A DNA stretch of 64,000 nucleotides. It comes from Lolium rigidum (Eukaryota > Streptophyta > Magnoliopsida > Poales > Poaceae). A program made the position numbers and the translations under genes. Positions 32,274 to 42,623 of this stretch are shown here, in pieces (the first letter of the stretch is position 1; each line of letters begins with the position of its first letter). The notes below the pieces were generated by a model. That model was given only the letters and a program-made list of their open reading frames with translations, was not told where the DNA came from and ran no database searches. The stretch spans positions 249,256,510 through 249,320,509 of the forward strand of contig NC_061512.1 of the NCBI RefSeq assembly GCF_022539505.1. The letters run 5' to 3'.

Positions 32274-32894
32274 TGTTGGAGATATGCCCAAGAGGCAATA
32301 ATAAAGTGGTTATTATTATATCTTTGTGTTTATGATAAATGTTTGCATCCCATGCTATAATTGTATAAACCGGAAACATTAATACTTGTGTGTTATGTAA
32401 ACATAAAAGAGTCCATGGTAAGCCTCTTGTTAAACTGGCTTGTTGATTAATAGATGATCATGGTTTCCTGATAATTAACATTGGATGTTGTTAATAAAAA
32501 GATTATGTCATTGGGAGAATGATATAATGGACACACACCCATAATAAGCATAGCATAAGATCAAGTCATTATGTTCATCTTGCTATAAGCTTTCAGTACA
32601 TAGTAACCTAGTCCTTCGACCATGAGATCATGTAAATCACTTATACCGGATGGGTATTTTGATTACATCAAACGCCACCGCGTAAATGGGTGGTTATTAA
32701 GATGGGATTAAGTATTCGCAAAGTATGAGTTGAAGCATATGGATTAAGAGTGGGATTTGTCCATCCTGATGACAGATAGGTATGCTCTGGGCCCTCTCGG
32801 TGGAATATCGTCTAATTAGCTTGCAAGCATATGACAAGGTCACAAGGGATGACATACCACGGTATGAGTAAAGAGTACTTGTCGGTAACGAGGT
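32274..32894 (+). repeat. BARE-type Copia 3' LTR, first part
   Basis: Begins TGTTGGAGATATGCCCAAGA, the characteristic BARE/Angela/WIS LTR start, directly after the pol end and the PPT-like AGTGCAAGTAGGACAC. It is interrupted by Gypsy-2 at 32895 and continues at 44203. Confidence 0.93.
32890..32894. repeat. Gypsy-2 target duplication GAGGT (left)
   Basis: GAGGT at 32890-32894 is repeated at 44198-44202. One copy belongs to the BARE-type LTR. Confidence 0.95.
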
Positions 32895-33436
32895 TGTCAA
32901 GGGTGCTCCTCGCCAATGCCCTCCGATAGGGGCTTAGGGTTGATGGAATCCTGCAAGCTGACACGAGACATCGGTTCACAGACAAGCGGGGAGAGCGATT
33001 TACCCAGGTTCGGGGCCCTCGATGAGGTAAAACCCTTACGTCATGCCTGTCAGTCCTTGATTATGATGATAATAGGTTACAATGGGGTGACGAATAGTTC
33101 GGTTGAGATCTCGTCGAGATGCTAAGCTTTACGGTGACCTAGTTCTAAGCTTATGGTGGCTAAGATTGCTAAGATTGATTGTGTCCCTCGGCAGCCCCTC
33201 TCCTGGCCTTTATATAGGAGGCCAGGTCTCAAGAGGTCCAACCGAGTACGACTAGGTTTACAGTAGTTTTAGATCTAATCTTTCCTTGTTCGACTGCTTC
33301 TTCGTCTTGCTTGTCAAGGAATCTACTGGTGCACCGTCCGGATGGGCCGCCTTTCCTCCAAGTGCCTTCATGGGCCTCCAACTAGGAAATATAGGATAGG
33401 GCAACGTCGGTTACCCGAAGGGTAGTGCCCACGTCA
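32895..33436 (-). repeat. Gypsy-2 3' LTR
   Basis: TGTCAAGGGTGCTCC to CCCACGTCA in plus orientation, with high identity to 43659-44197. The minus-strand TATATAA (33210-33218) sits in the loop of a perfect CCTGGCCT/AGGCCAGG stem. The PPT on the minus strand is CACTCGGGGGCTAC, ending at 33437. Confidence 0.94.
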
Positions 33437-34100
33437 GTAGCCCCCGAGTGTCTAGCCGAAAATAGTTCGGGTAGAGACTAAAGCATGGCTTCTTCTAATG
33501 TCCTTTTTCCTGATTGATCCTGTTCTTCTTCTGTCGGGTGCGCGTCAGCGCTCCCGATGGGAGTAGCCCCCGAGTCTAGGTACGGATGCTTGTAATCCGT
33601 GCGTAGACTCAAGTTGTACCACTCGAATATCTTTGCTCTGCCGAAATTTTTCTGCAAGTCTTCATAAGTCATCTGATACATTTCCTCATTCAAGGGATAA
33701 CGAGTAACGTGCCCAACTTTTGTTGGTTAACTGCCGATTGCAAAACAACGTTACCCTACACAGAATCAAGTCCCTGGAGTGCAAAAAAAGTTTTATCGGG
33801 TGCACAGCCAGTGCTCCCGATGGGAGTAGCCCCCGAGTCTGGACACGAATGCTTTACGTTCGGGTGCAGACTTAAGCTGAGCAAACACCTTTTTCCTTCA
33901 TCCTTTTCTTTTTTCTCTTCGAGTCCTCATTTGGTCGGGTGCGCGTCAGCGCTCCCGATGGGAGTCTGGACACAAGACCATCCGACGTTTTTATTTTATT
34001 TGTTCTTCGGCTCCTCGCAACAATCTCTGTGACGTCATTGTTGACGTGCGGCTGCTGTGGTTTGATTGACAAGACTTGACCTAACAGGCCCACCCTAGCT
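33437..34100 (-). repeat. Gypsy-2 3' UTR with repeated PPT-like and palindromic motifs
   Basis: Three modules near 33552, 33812 and 33950 carry GCTCCCGATGGGAGT. The first two continue as AGCCCCCGAGTCT, the reverse complement of the PPT core ACTCGGGGGCT. Further single copies of the CTCCCGATGGGAG core are at about 37465 and 38700. CTCCC-GAT-GGGAG can fold as a 5-bp stem. No protein is evident here on the minus strand. Confidence 0.8.
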
Positions 34101-34403
34101 CTGCGCGGGCAGTTTTTAGGACTTGACCAGTGCACGCGCGGCGATCGATGCGTCCCCTCGATTTTCGCACAACGTGGGAATAATGGGCCGCCGGTTCCGC
34201 TCTTCCTTCAAGCGCCACGTGTACAGCCAGATCCGCTCCACCTCCCACGACGCTTGTGGAGTTATGGCCATGATCTCACACAGATTCTTACGGCATAAAT
34301 AAAGAGCCTCCTCGTTTTTTTTACTTTTCACATCTCCTACTTCTCATCTTCTTGCTCAAGCCCTCCTGCTTCCTCTGTTCCTTCGTCAGAAGTTTCGCAC
34401 GCC

Positions 34404-35312
34404 ATGGGAAAAAAGAAGAGCGCCAGCACCTCGGACGCGGCCAAAGTTAGCCGCGATTGGAGTGCCTCCACCATTTCCAATCGCGACGTCAACAAGCTGC
34501 GCGCCCTCGGCTTCATCTCCGCATCTGAGGACGACATTCGTCTTCCAGGTGCGATTTCTCGCCCAAGGCCCCCAAAGGGCTTCACCGTTATGTTTGTTGC
34601 CTTCTTGTTCCGCGGTCTCTCTCTTCCGGCCCATGAGTTCCTTCGCGGCCAAAGTTAGCTCTGGCAGCTGACCCCAAATTCCATTCTCCATCTCTCCATT
34701 TTCATTACCGCCTGCGAGGCCTTCCTTGGCATTGACCCTCACTGGGGTCTTTGGAGGAAGATCTTCTACGTGAAGCACCATAATGACAGCAATGGTCCCC
34801 CCGTCGTTGGCGGCGTTGGCTTCGTTGTCAGAAAGGAAGTCGACTACCTCGACTACCCAATGAAGGAATCAGTTCAAGGGTGGCGCAACAAGTGGTTCTA
34901 CCTGCGAGACCCTGTGATTTCTGGGCAATGCTCGAACCTTCCCCCTTTTGAAGATAAACTGGTAGCCAAGCCGAAGAAGTCCTGGCAAAACGCCCTTTCT
35001 CCCGAAGAAAGTGTGATAGCCGACGAATTATTCGACTAGATTGTCGCTCTAAAGAACACGGGAGGCTTGACGATGTGCGGCACTGAGGTAGTCTCAGTGT
35101 TCCTTCAACGTCGAGTGCAACCGCTGATGTCTCGCCCCCACCAGTTGTGGCTTTACACGGGTAATGACGATGAGTCTAGGGTCAGCTCTGCCGACATTTT
35201 GGCTGAAGACCTTCGAGACGAGGTTCGTCGCCTGACATGCCTTAGTGCAAAGGACAATATTGTCTTCATGTTGGATCGTCCTCCTTACGATTCTCAACAT
35301 CTTCCGACCGAG
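34404..35312 (+). pseudogene. Antisense gene of Gypsy-2, exon 1
   Basis: Starts at ATG 34404 (MGKKKSASTSD) and runs in one frame through RDVNKLRALGF, PKGFTVMFVAFLFRGLSLPA (20 residues), LTPNSILHLSIFITACEAFL, GIDPHWGLWRKIFYVK and GWRNKWFYLRD to HLPTE, then GTAAAC at 35313. This is the conserved plant domain often labelled putative gypsy-type transposon, found as an antisense ORF in Tat-lineage elements. In-frame TAG at about 34656 and 35038 break it. Its function is unknown. Gypsy-3 has a homologous, more decayed copy. Confidence 0.8.
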
Positions 35313-35386
35313 GTAAACTTTCGTTGTTTCTTACTTGCTATCGATACTCCTTTCTTGTTGTTGTTTTAGAAATTTTCACTCGACAG

Positions 35387-35745
35387 GTCCCCGCCGTTGC
35401 TCAATGCTATCTTCCTACACCCGAAAGTGGTGTGGAACCTGAGGATGATGATGACAACTCCGAAGAGACCGAGGACCCCCAGCATGCCCTCGAGGACAGC
35501 GATGTCCAAGAGGAAGAAGCTACCGAGGATGATGCCTTCCTTAGGAGCAGGCGACGCAAGCAGATACACGAAGAATTTATTACCACGGCTGAATCAAGTC
35601 TTAGCGGATAGGATAATGATGCCGCTGGAGCTGCTCCGTCTCCTCCCGCCAAGAAAGGTTCGACGAGCTTTTTCGCCGTTGATGACCAAGAAATCTGGAT
35701 GACCGAGAAATCCAATGCCATTGTTCTAAATAAAATCGACCTAGA
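35387..35745 (+). pseudogene. Antisense gene of Gypsy-2, exon 2
   Basis: Follows the AG at 35385-35386 after a T-rich intron of 74 nt. The frame is preserved across the join. It encodes VPAVAQCYLPTPESG, then a Glu/Asp-rich stretch (EPEDDDDNSEETED) and a basic RSRRRKQIHEEF. TAG at 35609-35611 interrupts; the same frame continues with PSPPAKKGSTSFF. The exon end is not clear because foreign-looking DNA follows. Confidence 0.65.
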
Positions 35746-35749
35746 ATGC

Positions 35750-36170
35750 ATTTTCTTGGGTTTTGAGTCCTCCAATGGAACTCCGCCGGGGTCTCATCTG
35801 AGGGGAGGCAGGCCCTCGTTAAACGAATCCACCTTTCCCGAAGGGAGTATCAATTGTTTGGATTGGAATTAGGCTCCTCTACTCTAGTCGTCCTCTTCTA
35901 TTTCGGGCAGTAGATCTAGTTAAGCGACTCATAAGAGGATCAATGGGCCTTCCCTTCTCCCTCCGTATGGATACAAAGATGGACATATTAGCAGCTTAAC
36001 GTATCTCACGACTATCTTGGCTCATACTACCACCTCCAATAATCCCTTTGGTTGAGGCATCGAATGGCGAACCCCGACCAAAGGGAGTGCATTCCTTTTC
36101 ATTCGATTTCAAGTAGATACCAAACTTGAACTACGTCTTTAACTGATTGTATTAAAGACGACCTGGACCC
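35750..36170. other. Foreign-looking insert between antisense exons, possible organellar DNA
   Basis: About 400 bp with no counterpart in the Gypsy-3 antisense gene. It has balanced base composition and phrases such as GCAGGCCCTCGTTAAACGAA, TTTCCCGAAGGGAGTATC and CCTTCCCTTCTCCCTCCGTA that read like plant mitochondrial non-coding DNA. No long ORF, no TIR and no clear target duplication were found. The identification is an impression only. Confidence 0.35.
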
Positions 36171-36243
36171 GTACGCGTTCATATCCCTTTGTGACTTGTT
36201 CTTTGTAGTTCTGCGTGCTAACATTTTTAATCTTCTTGTATAG

Positions 36244-36439
36244 CTCTGATGACGACGACGATGAAGTTCCTCTCGCGAAGAGGCCCAAGCTAACCCTTGG
36301 GAGAAAAGCATCAACCCAGGAGCCGAAGCCTTCTCCTGACAAGTCGACGCCGCCCTCCCGGACAACTGTGGAAAAAATCCCAGTGTCACGGGTTATTTCT
36401 CCTGGAGATGCTCCCACTTCATCTGCTGCCCGCGACCAT
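36244..36439 (+). pseudogene. Antisense gene of Gypsy-2, exon 3
   Basis: Between TTGTATAG (to 36243) and GTAAGT (36440). It encodes SDDDDDEVPLAKRPKLTLG, a Lys/Arg stretch resembling a nuclear localisation signal, and a Ser/Thr/Pro-rich part. Gypsy-3 has an equivalent with EGEIEPPPLKKAKTSSSKK. Confidence 0.65.
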
Positions 36440-36514
36440 GTAAGTATTTCATGTTGCCCTGATTTCTTTCTTTCCTCTTATCAAATTAATTTTTCTTGAC
36501 TTTCTTCATTGCAG

Positions 36515-36797
36515 CCGATTTACGCCACAGTCAATGCCGTGGTGGATTTCGCCGAGCAGTTCACCCGATTAGAATCTGAAAACGCTCAGTTTCGAAAGGC
36601 TGTCAAATCTTCGGCTGATCAGGTGCTAGAAGCCAAAAGGCTTGCCACCGACGCCAAAAATGAAAATGCCTTGCTGAAGGAAGAGTTGAAGAAGCTGAAG
36701 CAGCAGATGAAGGATGAACAAGATGCTAGACGCGAAGCTGCAGCCGCAATTGACAAGAAGGAAGGCGTCCTCCGCGAATCCATCGCGAATTTACTAG
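36515..36797 (+). pseudogene. Antisense gene of Gypsy-2, exon 4 (coiled coil)
   Basis: Between TTCATTGCAG (to 36514) and GTAAAG (36798). It starts PIYATVNAVVDFAEQFTRLE and continues as a charged heptad-like helix (NALLKEELKKLKQQMKDEQD), likely a coiled coil. Gypsy-3 47175-47460 aligns (PILATVAIVKDFASRFIQLE). Confidence 0.75.
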
Positions 36798-36868
36798 GTA
36801 AAGCCTTTTTGACACACAACTCAGTTTGCGGCTCTTCCTTTCCGATTTACTGACGTGACCTCTTGCAG

Positions 36869-37350
36869 GGGCTGCCGATATAACCATTACTCGGCGTCAT
36901 CAGCTTCGAGAGGACTCTACAGCCGATGCCTTGTCGCTTGCCGCTGAGTCTAATGTCCATGTCCTTGGACTTCTGCAAAAGACCAAGGGAGCGTTGTCGA
37001 GGCTATACTCGATGATCTTCCCGAAGATGAAGCAGGACAAGACTCTCGACGAGATGGCGGATGCTTTCCTTGTTGATTCTTCCGAGCCTGTGGAGGTATT
37101 GAAACGCCGCAACCGCTTATTTGGGGCGGTTCTTACTTTCCAGTTGCTCATGGGCCATGGGATGGGGTCAGAATTGGAGAAGTTATCTAAGGCATTGCCT
37201 GTCGATGATGACGACCACTTAGTCGACCTTGAGCCTTTCAAAAGATCAGCAGTAACTTGTGCCAATCAACTTCTGAAGCTGGTAGATGAAGCACAAGCCA
37301 AGCCTATTCCTGAATCTGCCCCTGGTTCATCATCGGCGAACCCTTGAACT
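36869..37350 (+). pseudogene. Antisense gene of Gypsy-2, exon 5
   Basis: After CTCTTGCAG. It encodes ADITITRRHQLREDSTADAL, then KGALSRLYSMIFPKMKQDKT, FGAVLTFQLLMGHGMGSELE and a stop just before 37350. No stops interrupt this exon. The homologous Gypsy-3 exon (from 47539) shares VALSRLFALIFPK and GALLAFQLLM. Function unknown. Confidence 0.72.
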
Positions 37351-37516
37351 TTTGCTTGACTTGTTGTAAATAAGATCAACCGTTATTTAACTTAGTCCTG
37401 TTTTATTTTGGCTCTGTTGCCAATTCGAACATCCTTTTGAATGTATCATATACACCAAGCGCTCCCGATGGGAGTTTTTATGTTAATGCTGGTCTAAACT
37501 AGGGACTGCACTGCAG

Positions 37517-38306
37517 ATTCCTTCGTCTTCTTCCCGTGCTGAGCTTTTTCCGAACCCTTCGAGTAATGATGAATCAAGCCTTGTTCGACGCTTACGTGAC
37601 CAAGTGTCTTGTCTAAACAAAGACATCACTTCTCTTCGCGCGATGGCAGCCTTGGTGAAGAAAAAGGGGGAGAGAGCGACTTCTATCGAACAATACGCTC
37701 TCGATGGTCTTCATGTTGCTACCGAAAGTTTGGGCTGTAAGTATTAGCCCATCTTCTGATTCCTGGCATAGCTTGAATGTTCTTTTAACTGACATTTGTT
37801 TCCTTCCAGTTGTAACTTCAGATGCAACTGAGGAGAACAAGAAGATCCACGAAGAGATTGAGGCGATGACTAACGTTGCGCACCCGAAGCACGATTTGTG
37901 GCTGCATCGTCCGAAGGCTGTTGTCATGGCGAAGTTTAAGTACCGGGTGGGGAAGGCGCATTATTACTTTGATAAGTTACATGCTCATCTCACGATGGTT
38001 TGGAACACCTTGTTCCCTCTGGACCAAGCACCCGAAACTTTATCTGCCCTGTTCACCCGATTTAAGTCTCCCGAAAGGATTTGATAGTTGGTGCGGAAAG
38101 AACTCGTGGCTGGTGCTGAGCTTGCCTTTGCTTCAATATTGGCGTGCCACCCGTCTTTAGACTTGGGAGCCGTAGCAAACACTGAGAGGAGTTTAGGCCA
38201 ATATTATGATGTTGCTAGAGGTCCTGCTTTCACCATTGTTTCTCGGATGGAGTCATGCCTTGAGAAGGATCTGAAGGCCCATTGGGACCAGGGAGCCCGG
38301 TCATGA
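37517..38306 (+). pseudogene. Antisense gene of Gypsy-2, downstream exons
   Basis: A frame from CTGCAG at about 37516 (IPSSSSRAELFPNPSSNDES, LVRRLRDQVSCLNKDI) to GTAAGT near 37739, then from TTCCAG at about 37810 (TSDATEENKKIHEEIEAMT, HPKHDLWLHRPKAVVMAKF, KAHYYFDKLHAHLTMVWNTL) through two adjacent in-frame stops near 38083-38088 to LKAHWDQGARS and TGA at 38304-38306. It may be the 3' exons of the same gene or a second antisense gene. Confidence 0.6.
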
Positions 38307-38858
38307 ATGTAATAGCCTTATACCTGCATAAGATTGTTTGGTATGAATTTACTGCGTATGTTACACGCTATGTTAGTTTGATTGATATTTTATTGTCGAA
38401 GGCGGCTGAGTGATCAGTTCAACCTGCTCTCTCGATGACTTCGTTGAATTATGCAATGTTATTGCGAAGCCTATATGTAAGTTTTGTAAAAGCAAGACCC
38501 ATCGACTTAGTCGAGGGAATTAGACGCTTGGCTTCGTCACGCGGTGCACCGGTTTGAGCCTTATTTTGTGTTAATGTAACCATCGACTGCAGCACTCGCG
38601 TATTTTCTCGAGGCTTGGATTGGTTGTTTTTGTGTGTCACTAATCTTAGCTCCCGTTGAGAGTATTTAATTAATGACACTGCGTGTTTTATGGGCCAGCG
38701 CTCCCGATGAGAGTAAGAGCCGAAGGTAGGGGCCGCAGTCGACCTGTTCGGCTGGTAGGGCGTGAATTGAGGAAAAAAGGTAGAAAACCTGATTAAAGCT
38801 TTATTCATAACATAAAAGCAACCTTAAGGGCTATCTAATAATAAAAAGCGATCGCGTC
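38307..38858 (-). other. Gypsy-2 region just downstream of integrase
   Basis: AT-rich spacer between the pol stop (38859) and the antisense gene end. It includes one CTCCCGATGAGAGT variant near 38703. No gene was seen. The two convergent transcription units would end here. Confidence 0.6.
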
Positions 38859-40583
38859 CTATGTATAGAACCGTCGCAAATGTGCAATGTTCCATGGATT
38901 CTCAACGTCTTTTCCCGAAGTTGGGTTTTTGAGCCGGTATGCTCCTCCTGGTATCACTTCAGTGACGATATAAGGTCCTTCCCATGGGGACTCGAGTTTC
39001 GAGGGTCTCTCTTGCTTCAGCCGAAGTACCATATCTCCAACGTTAAAGCTTCGGTTGCGTATTCGTCGGCTGTGATAATTCCTTAACGCCTGTTGGTACA
39101 CTGTGGTTCTGGCCAAAGCAATGTCTCGGGCTTCATCAAGGAGGTCTACAGCGTCTTGTAATGCGATGTTGGAAGAAGCTTCTGTGTATGCTCTTACTCG
39201 AGGGGCTTCGAACCGAACGTCGGCTGGCAGAACTGCTTCGGCTCCGTGTACCAAGAAGAACGGGGTGTATTGAGTCGACTTGTTAGGTGTGGTACGCAAG
39301 CTCCAAAGTACAGATGGTAACTCTTCGACCCAGGCTCCGGCCACGCCCGTAAGGCGTTTCTTGATGCCATCCCCTATTAGACCGTTGATCCTTTCCACCT
39401 GGCCGTTGGTCTGTGGGTGAGCCACTGATGCAAACTTTAGTTTGATTCCTCCATCATCATAAAATTTCCGAAACTCTTTTGAGTCGAAATTAGTCCCATT
39501 GTCTGTAACGATACTGTGAGGCATGCCGAATCGACAGGTTATTCCCTTAAAGAATTGGACTGCTGTTTTTGTCGTCTGGTCCCGTACCGGTACTGCCTCG
39601 ATCCACTTTGTGAATTTGTCGACTGCAACCAATAAGTACGTGTGTCCTCCAGGCGACGATCTTGGTAGCGGTCCGACTTGATCGAGCCCCCATTGAGCGA
39701 AAGGCCACGCCAGAGGTATTGTCATCAGGTCTGTCGCAGGAGCATGCGGTTTCGGGGAAAACCGCTGACAGGGGTCGCACTTCATGACCAGATCACGAGC
39801 ATCCGATGCTGCTGTTGGCCAGTAAAATCCTGCCCTAAAGGCTTTCGCCACAAGGGCCCTGCTTCCTGCGTGATGTCCGCAAGTTCCTTCGTGTATCTCG
39901 CGCAACAGTGCTTTTCCATCGTCAATGGCTATGCATATTTGGAAAATGCCGGAAATGCTGTGCTTGTATAGTTCACCGTTTACTATGGTGAAGGCTTTCG
40001 ATCTTCTGACGATTCGTTTCGCTTCTATTGGATCCTCTGGTAACTCCTGCCTTGTTAGATATGCTAGGAACGGCTTGGTCCATAGTGGTTCAAGGAGAAG
40101 GACTTGTTCAGCAGGAGAAGTTGGGGATTCTTCGACAGCTTGCTGCGGGCTCGCCTCTGATTCGCCAGCCGACGGTTTTGGCGGTGCCGACGCCTTTTCT
40201 TTTATCGATCGCTGAGTGATCACTTCGTAAAACACTCCGTCTGGGATGGGAGAGCACATGGACCCGATGTTTGCCAAAGTGTCGGCTTCCTCGTTGCTGG
40301 CTCTGCCGATATGTTTAAGCTCACACCCTTCAAATTTGGCTTCCATGTTCTGGTACAACTGTCGGTAGGCGATCATGTTGTCGCTGACCGCGTCACACAG
40401 GTTCATCGACTGTTGTACTACCAAATTCGAATCTCCGTAGATTTCCAAGCGAGTTGCCCCGCATGCCTTGGCCATCTTCATCCCATGTAATAGCGCCTCA
40501 TATTCTGCTTCGTTATTCGTCGGCAGGGGGAAATTCATACGTAGTATGTACTTCATCTTATCTCCCTGCGGTGATATTAACAC
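38859..40583 (-). CDS. Gypsy-2 second RNase H and integrase
   Basis: 574 codons without a stop. Residues 1-115 are the archaeal-type RNase H (NNEAEYEAL, YGDSNLVVQQ, NEEADTLA). A Pro/Ser/Glu linker follows (130-180). The integrase zinc region at about 235-275 has GHH and CDPCQRF. The catalytic core has GLDQVGP, TDNGTNF and NGQVERINGL, giving the D,D-35-E triad. The C-terminal part (VGDMVLRLKQ, WEGPYIVTEVIPGGAYRLK) binds DNA. All catalytic residues are present. It is in frame with the RT part upstream; only the TGA at 40599-40601 separates them. Confidence 0.9.
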   Translation of the reverse strand: MLISPQGDKMKYILRMNFPLPTNNEAEYEALLHGMKMAKACGATRLEIYGDSNLVVQQSMNLCDAVSDNMIAYRQLYQNMEAKFEGCELKHIGRASNEEADTLANIGSMCSPIPDGVFYEVITQRSIKEKASAPPKPSAGESEASPQQAVEESPTSPAEQVLLLEPLWTKPFLAYLTRQELPEDPIEAKRIVRRSKAFTIVNGELYKHSISGIFQICIAIDDGKALLREIHEGTCGHHAGSRALVAKAFRAGFYWPTAASDARDLVMKCDPCQRFSPKPHAPATDLMTIPLAWPFAQWGLDQVGPLPRSSPGGHTYLLVAVDKFTKWIEAVPVRDQTTKTAVQFFKGITCRFGMPHSIVTDNGTNFDSKEFRKFYDDGGIKLKFASVAHPQTNGQVERINGLIGDGIKKRLTGVAGAWVEELPSVLWSLRTTPNKSTQYTPFFLVHGAEAVLPADVRFEAPRVRAYTEASSNIALQDAVDLLDEARDIALARTTVYQQALRNYHSRRIRNRSFNVGDMVLRLKQERPSKLESPWEGPYIVTEVIPGGAYRLKNPTSGKDVENPWNIAHLRRFYT

Positions 40584-40598
40584 TACCCCGGCTCCTGC

Positions 40599-42011
40599 TC
40601 ATGTGCTTCGTTTTGACCCATCAAAGTACATTGTCCATGACCCCGACATGTCGGGTGCTGCCGGCGTTTGCGATTGGATCCAATCTGCCACGAAGTCTGC
40701 GAGGGTTTGGGATTTTATCGCCGTCCGATTAACGTAAGTTATGTCGTGTGGTGCTATCTCGATCGCCCATTGGGACACTCGACCCGTGGCTTCTGGGTTA
40801 GTCATTATGTTCTTCAATGTTGCTTCGCTCACGACGACAATCGGGTGCTCTGTGAAGTAGTGCCGCAGCTTGCGCGCTGACCTCCATACTGCATATGCCA
40901 GCTTCTGATGATGGGGATACCTCTGTCTTGCCGGTGTGAGCACTTCACTGAGATAATAAACATGCCTCTGCACGCCATGAACTCTCCCCGCTTCTTCTCG
41001 TTCGACGACCAAGACGCTGCTGAAGACTTGGGCTGTTGCGGCTATATACATAAGCAATGTTTCTTTCTCACGGGGAGTCACAAGGACTGGGGATGTCGAT
41101 AAGATTTTCTTCAGATTGTCGAAGGATTCCTGCGCCTCCTTTGTCCACTCGAATTTTTCTGATTTTTTCATCAAGTTGTAGAAGGGTAGAGCTTTTTCCC
41201 CTAGCTTGGCGATGAATCTGCTGAGTGCCGCCAGCCGTCCTGCCAACTGCTGCACTTGGTGCAGATTCTTTGGCGGTTCCATGTCGAGGATAGCCTTGAT
41301 CTTCAATGGGTTAGCTTCTATTCCCCTTGCTGAGATGAAGTAGCCGAGTACTTGTCCCCCTGGCACCCCGAAGAAGAATTTCTTCGGGTTCAACTTGATC
41401 TTGTATTTGTCTAGATTGTCGAAGGTTTCTCGCAAATCATCAATGAGAGTGGCAGCGTGCTTTGTCTTCACCACGATATCGTCGATGTATACTTCGATGT
41501 TCCTTCCGATCTGCTCTCCATGGCAAGCCTGCATGCAACGTTGATAAGTTGCTCCCGCGTTTTTCAACCCGAAGGTCATGACGTTGTAACAGAAAACGCC
41601 GCGTGGGGTGATGAACGCGGTTAGCTCCTGGTCTTCTTTCTTCAACTTGATCTGATTATATCCGGAATATGCATCAAGGAAGGAGAGGCGATCGCATCCA
41701 GCTGTGGAGTCGATTATCTGATCAATACGAGGCAATGGGAAGTGGTCCTTTGGACAGTGTTTGTTGAGGCCGGTGTAATCGATACACATGCGTAGAGCAG
41801 TGGTGTCCTTTTTTGGCACCATGACAGGGTTGGCCACCCACTCGGCTTCCTTGAGCTCCCGAATGAATCTTGCTTTACGGAGTCGATTGACTTCCTCGCC
41901 AATTGCTCTCCTCTTTGGTTCGGAGAATCGGCGCATTGACTGCTGCACTGGTTTGGCTGTCGGGTCGATATTAAGGGCGTGCTCAGCGAGTTCCCTGGGG
42001 ATACCTGGCAT
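40599..42011 (-). pseudogene. Gypsy-2 reverse transcriptase and RNase H
   Basis: 470 codons: MPGIPRELAEHAL, RRFSEPKRRAIGEEV, ANPVMVPKKD, LRMCIDYTGLNK, LSFLDAYSGYNQI, VMTFGLKNAGATYQRCM, then the catalytic EVYIDDIVVKTK, VLGYFISARGIEANP and LAALSRFIAKLGEKALPFY. The Gypsy RNase H and connection end with ADWIQSQTPAAPDMSG and the first RNase H strand of the next domain. TGA at 40599-40601 interrupts after FDGSKRST. RT motifs are all intact, so this part was active not long ago. Confidence 0.9.
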
Positions 42012-42074
42012 GTCGGATGGTTCCCATGCAAATATCTCCCAGCGCTCACGGAGGAACTCGATGAGCGCGCCTTC

Positions 42075-42623
42075 CTATGCGACCGTAAGGTCAGCCGACG
42101 TATTGACTGTTTTCTTCGGGTCAATGGGATGCACCTGCAGCTTCTTGGCTTCCTTTGCAGCGTCAAACTCATCGGATCTTACGTTTCGATTGTCGGCTGG
42201 TGGTTGCATATGATCGGTGGTAGCGTCGATCGCGTTGAGTTCTTCCTTGGCACCGAACTTCGAGGCAATCTTCTGGAACTCCCTATCGCAAGTGTCTGAT
42301 CGAGCAAAGCTCCCATGGACAGTTATTGGGGTCCCGTTGTTGCCAGGAATCTTCAGTTTTAGGTACGCATAATGAGGTACGGCCATAAATTTGGCAAAGG
42401 CGGGTCTGCCGAGGATGGCATGGTACTGAGATTCCCAGTCAACTACCTCAAACTCGATTTTCTCCTTCCTGAAATTGCTAGGTGTGCCAAAAACTACATC
42501 CAGTGAAGTTTTGCCTAGGGAGTAAGCGGGCCGAGTCGGTATGATGCCGTGGAATCCTGTATCGGACCCTCTTAGAATGTCGACTGTTAAACCCATCGCC
42601 TTCATCGTGTTTGCAAACAACAT
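42075..42623 (-). pseudogene. Gypsy-2 protease, C-terminal part
   Basis: Minus frame starting in MLFANTMKAMGLT right after the DGGSG active site, which lies in the previous frame because of a 1-nt shift near 42620. The partner block is HAILGRPAFAKFMAVPHYAY. A stop at 42075 separates it from RT. The family would read on toward MPGIPREL at 42011. Confidence 0.82.
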
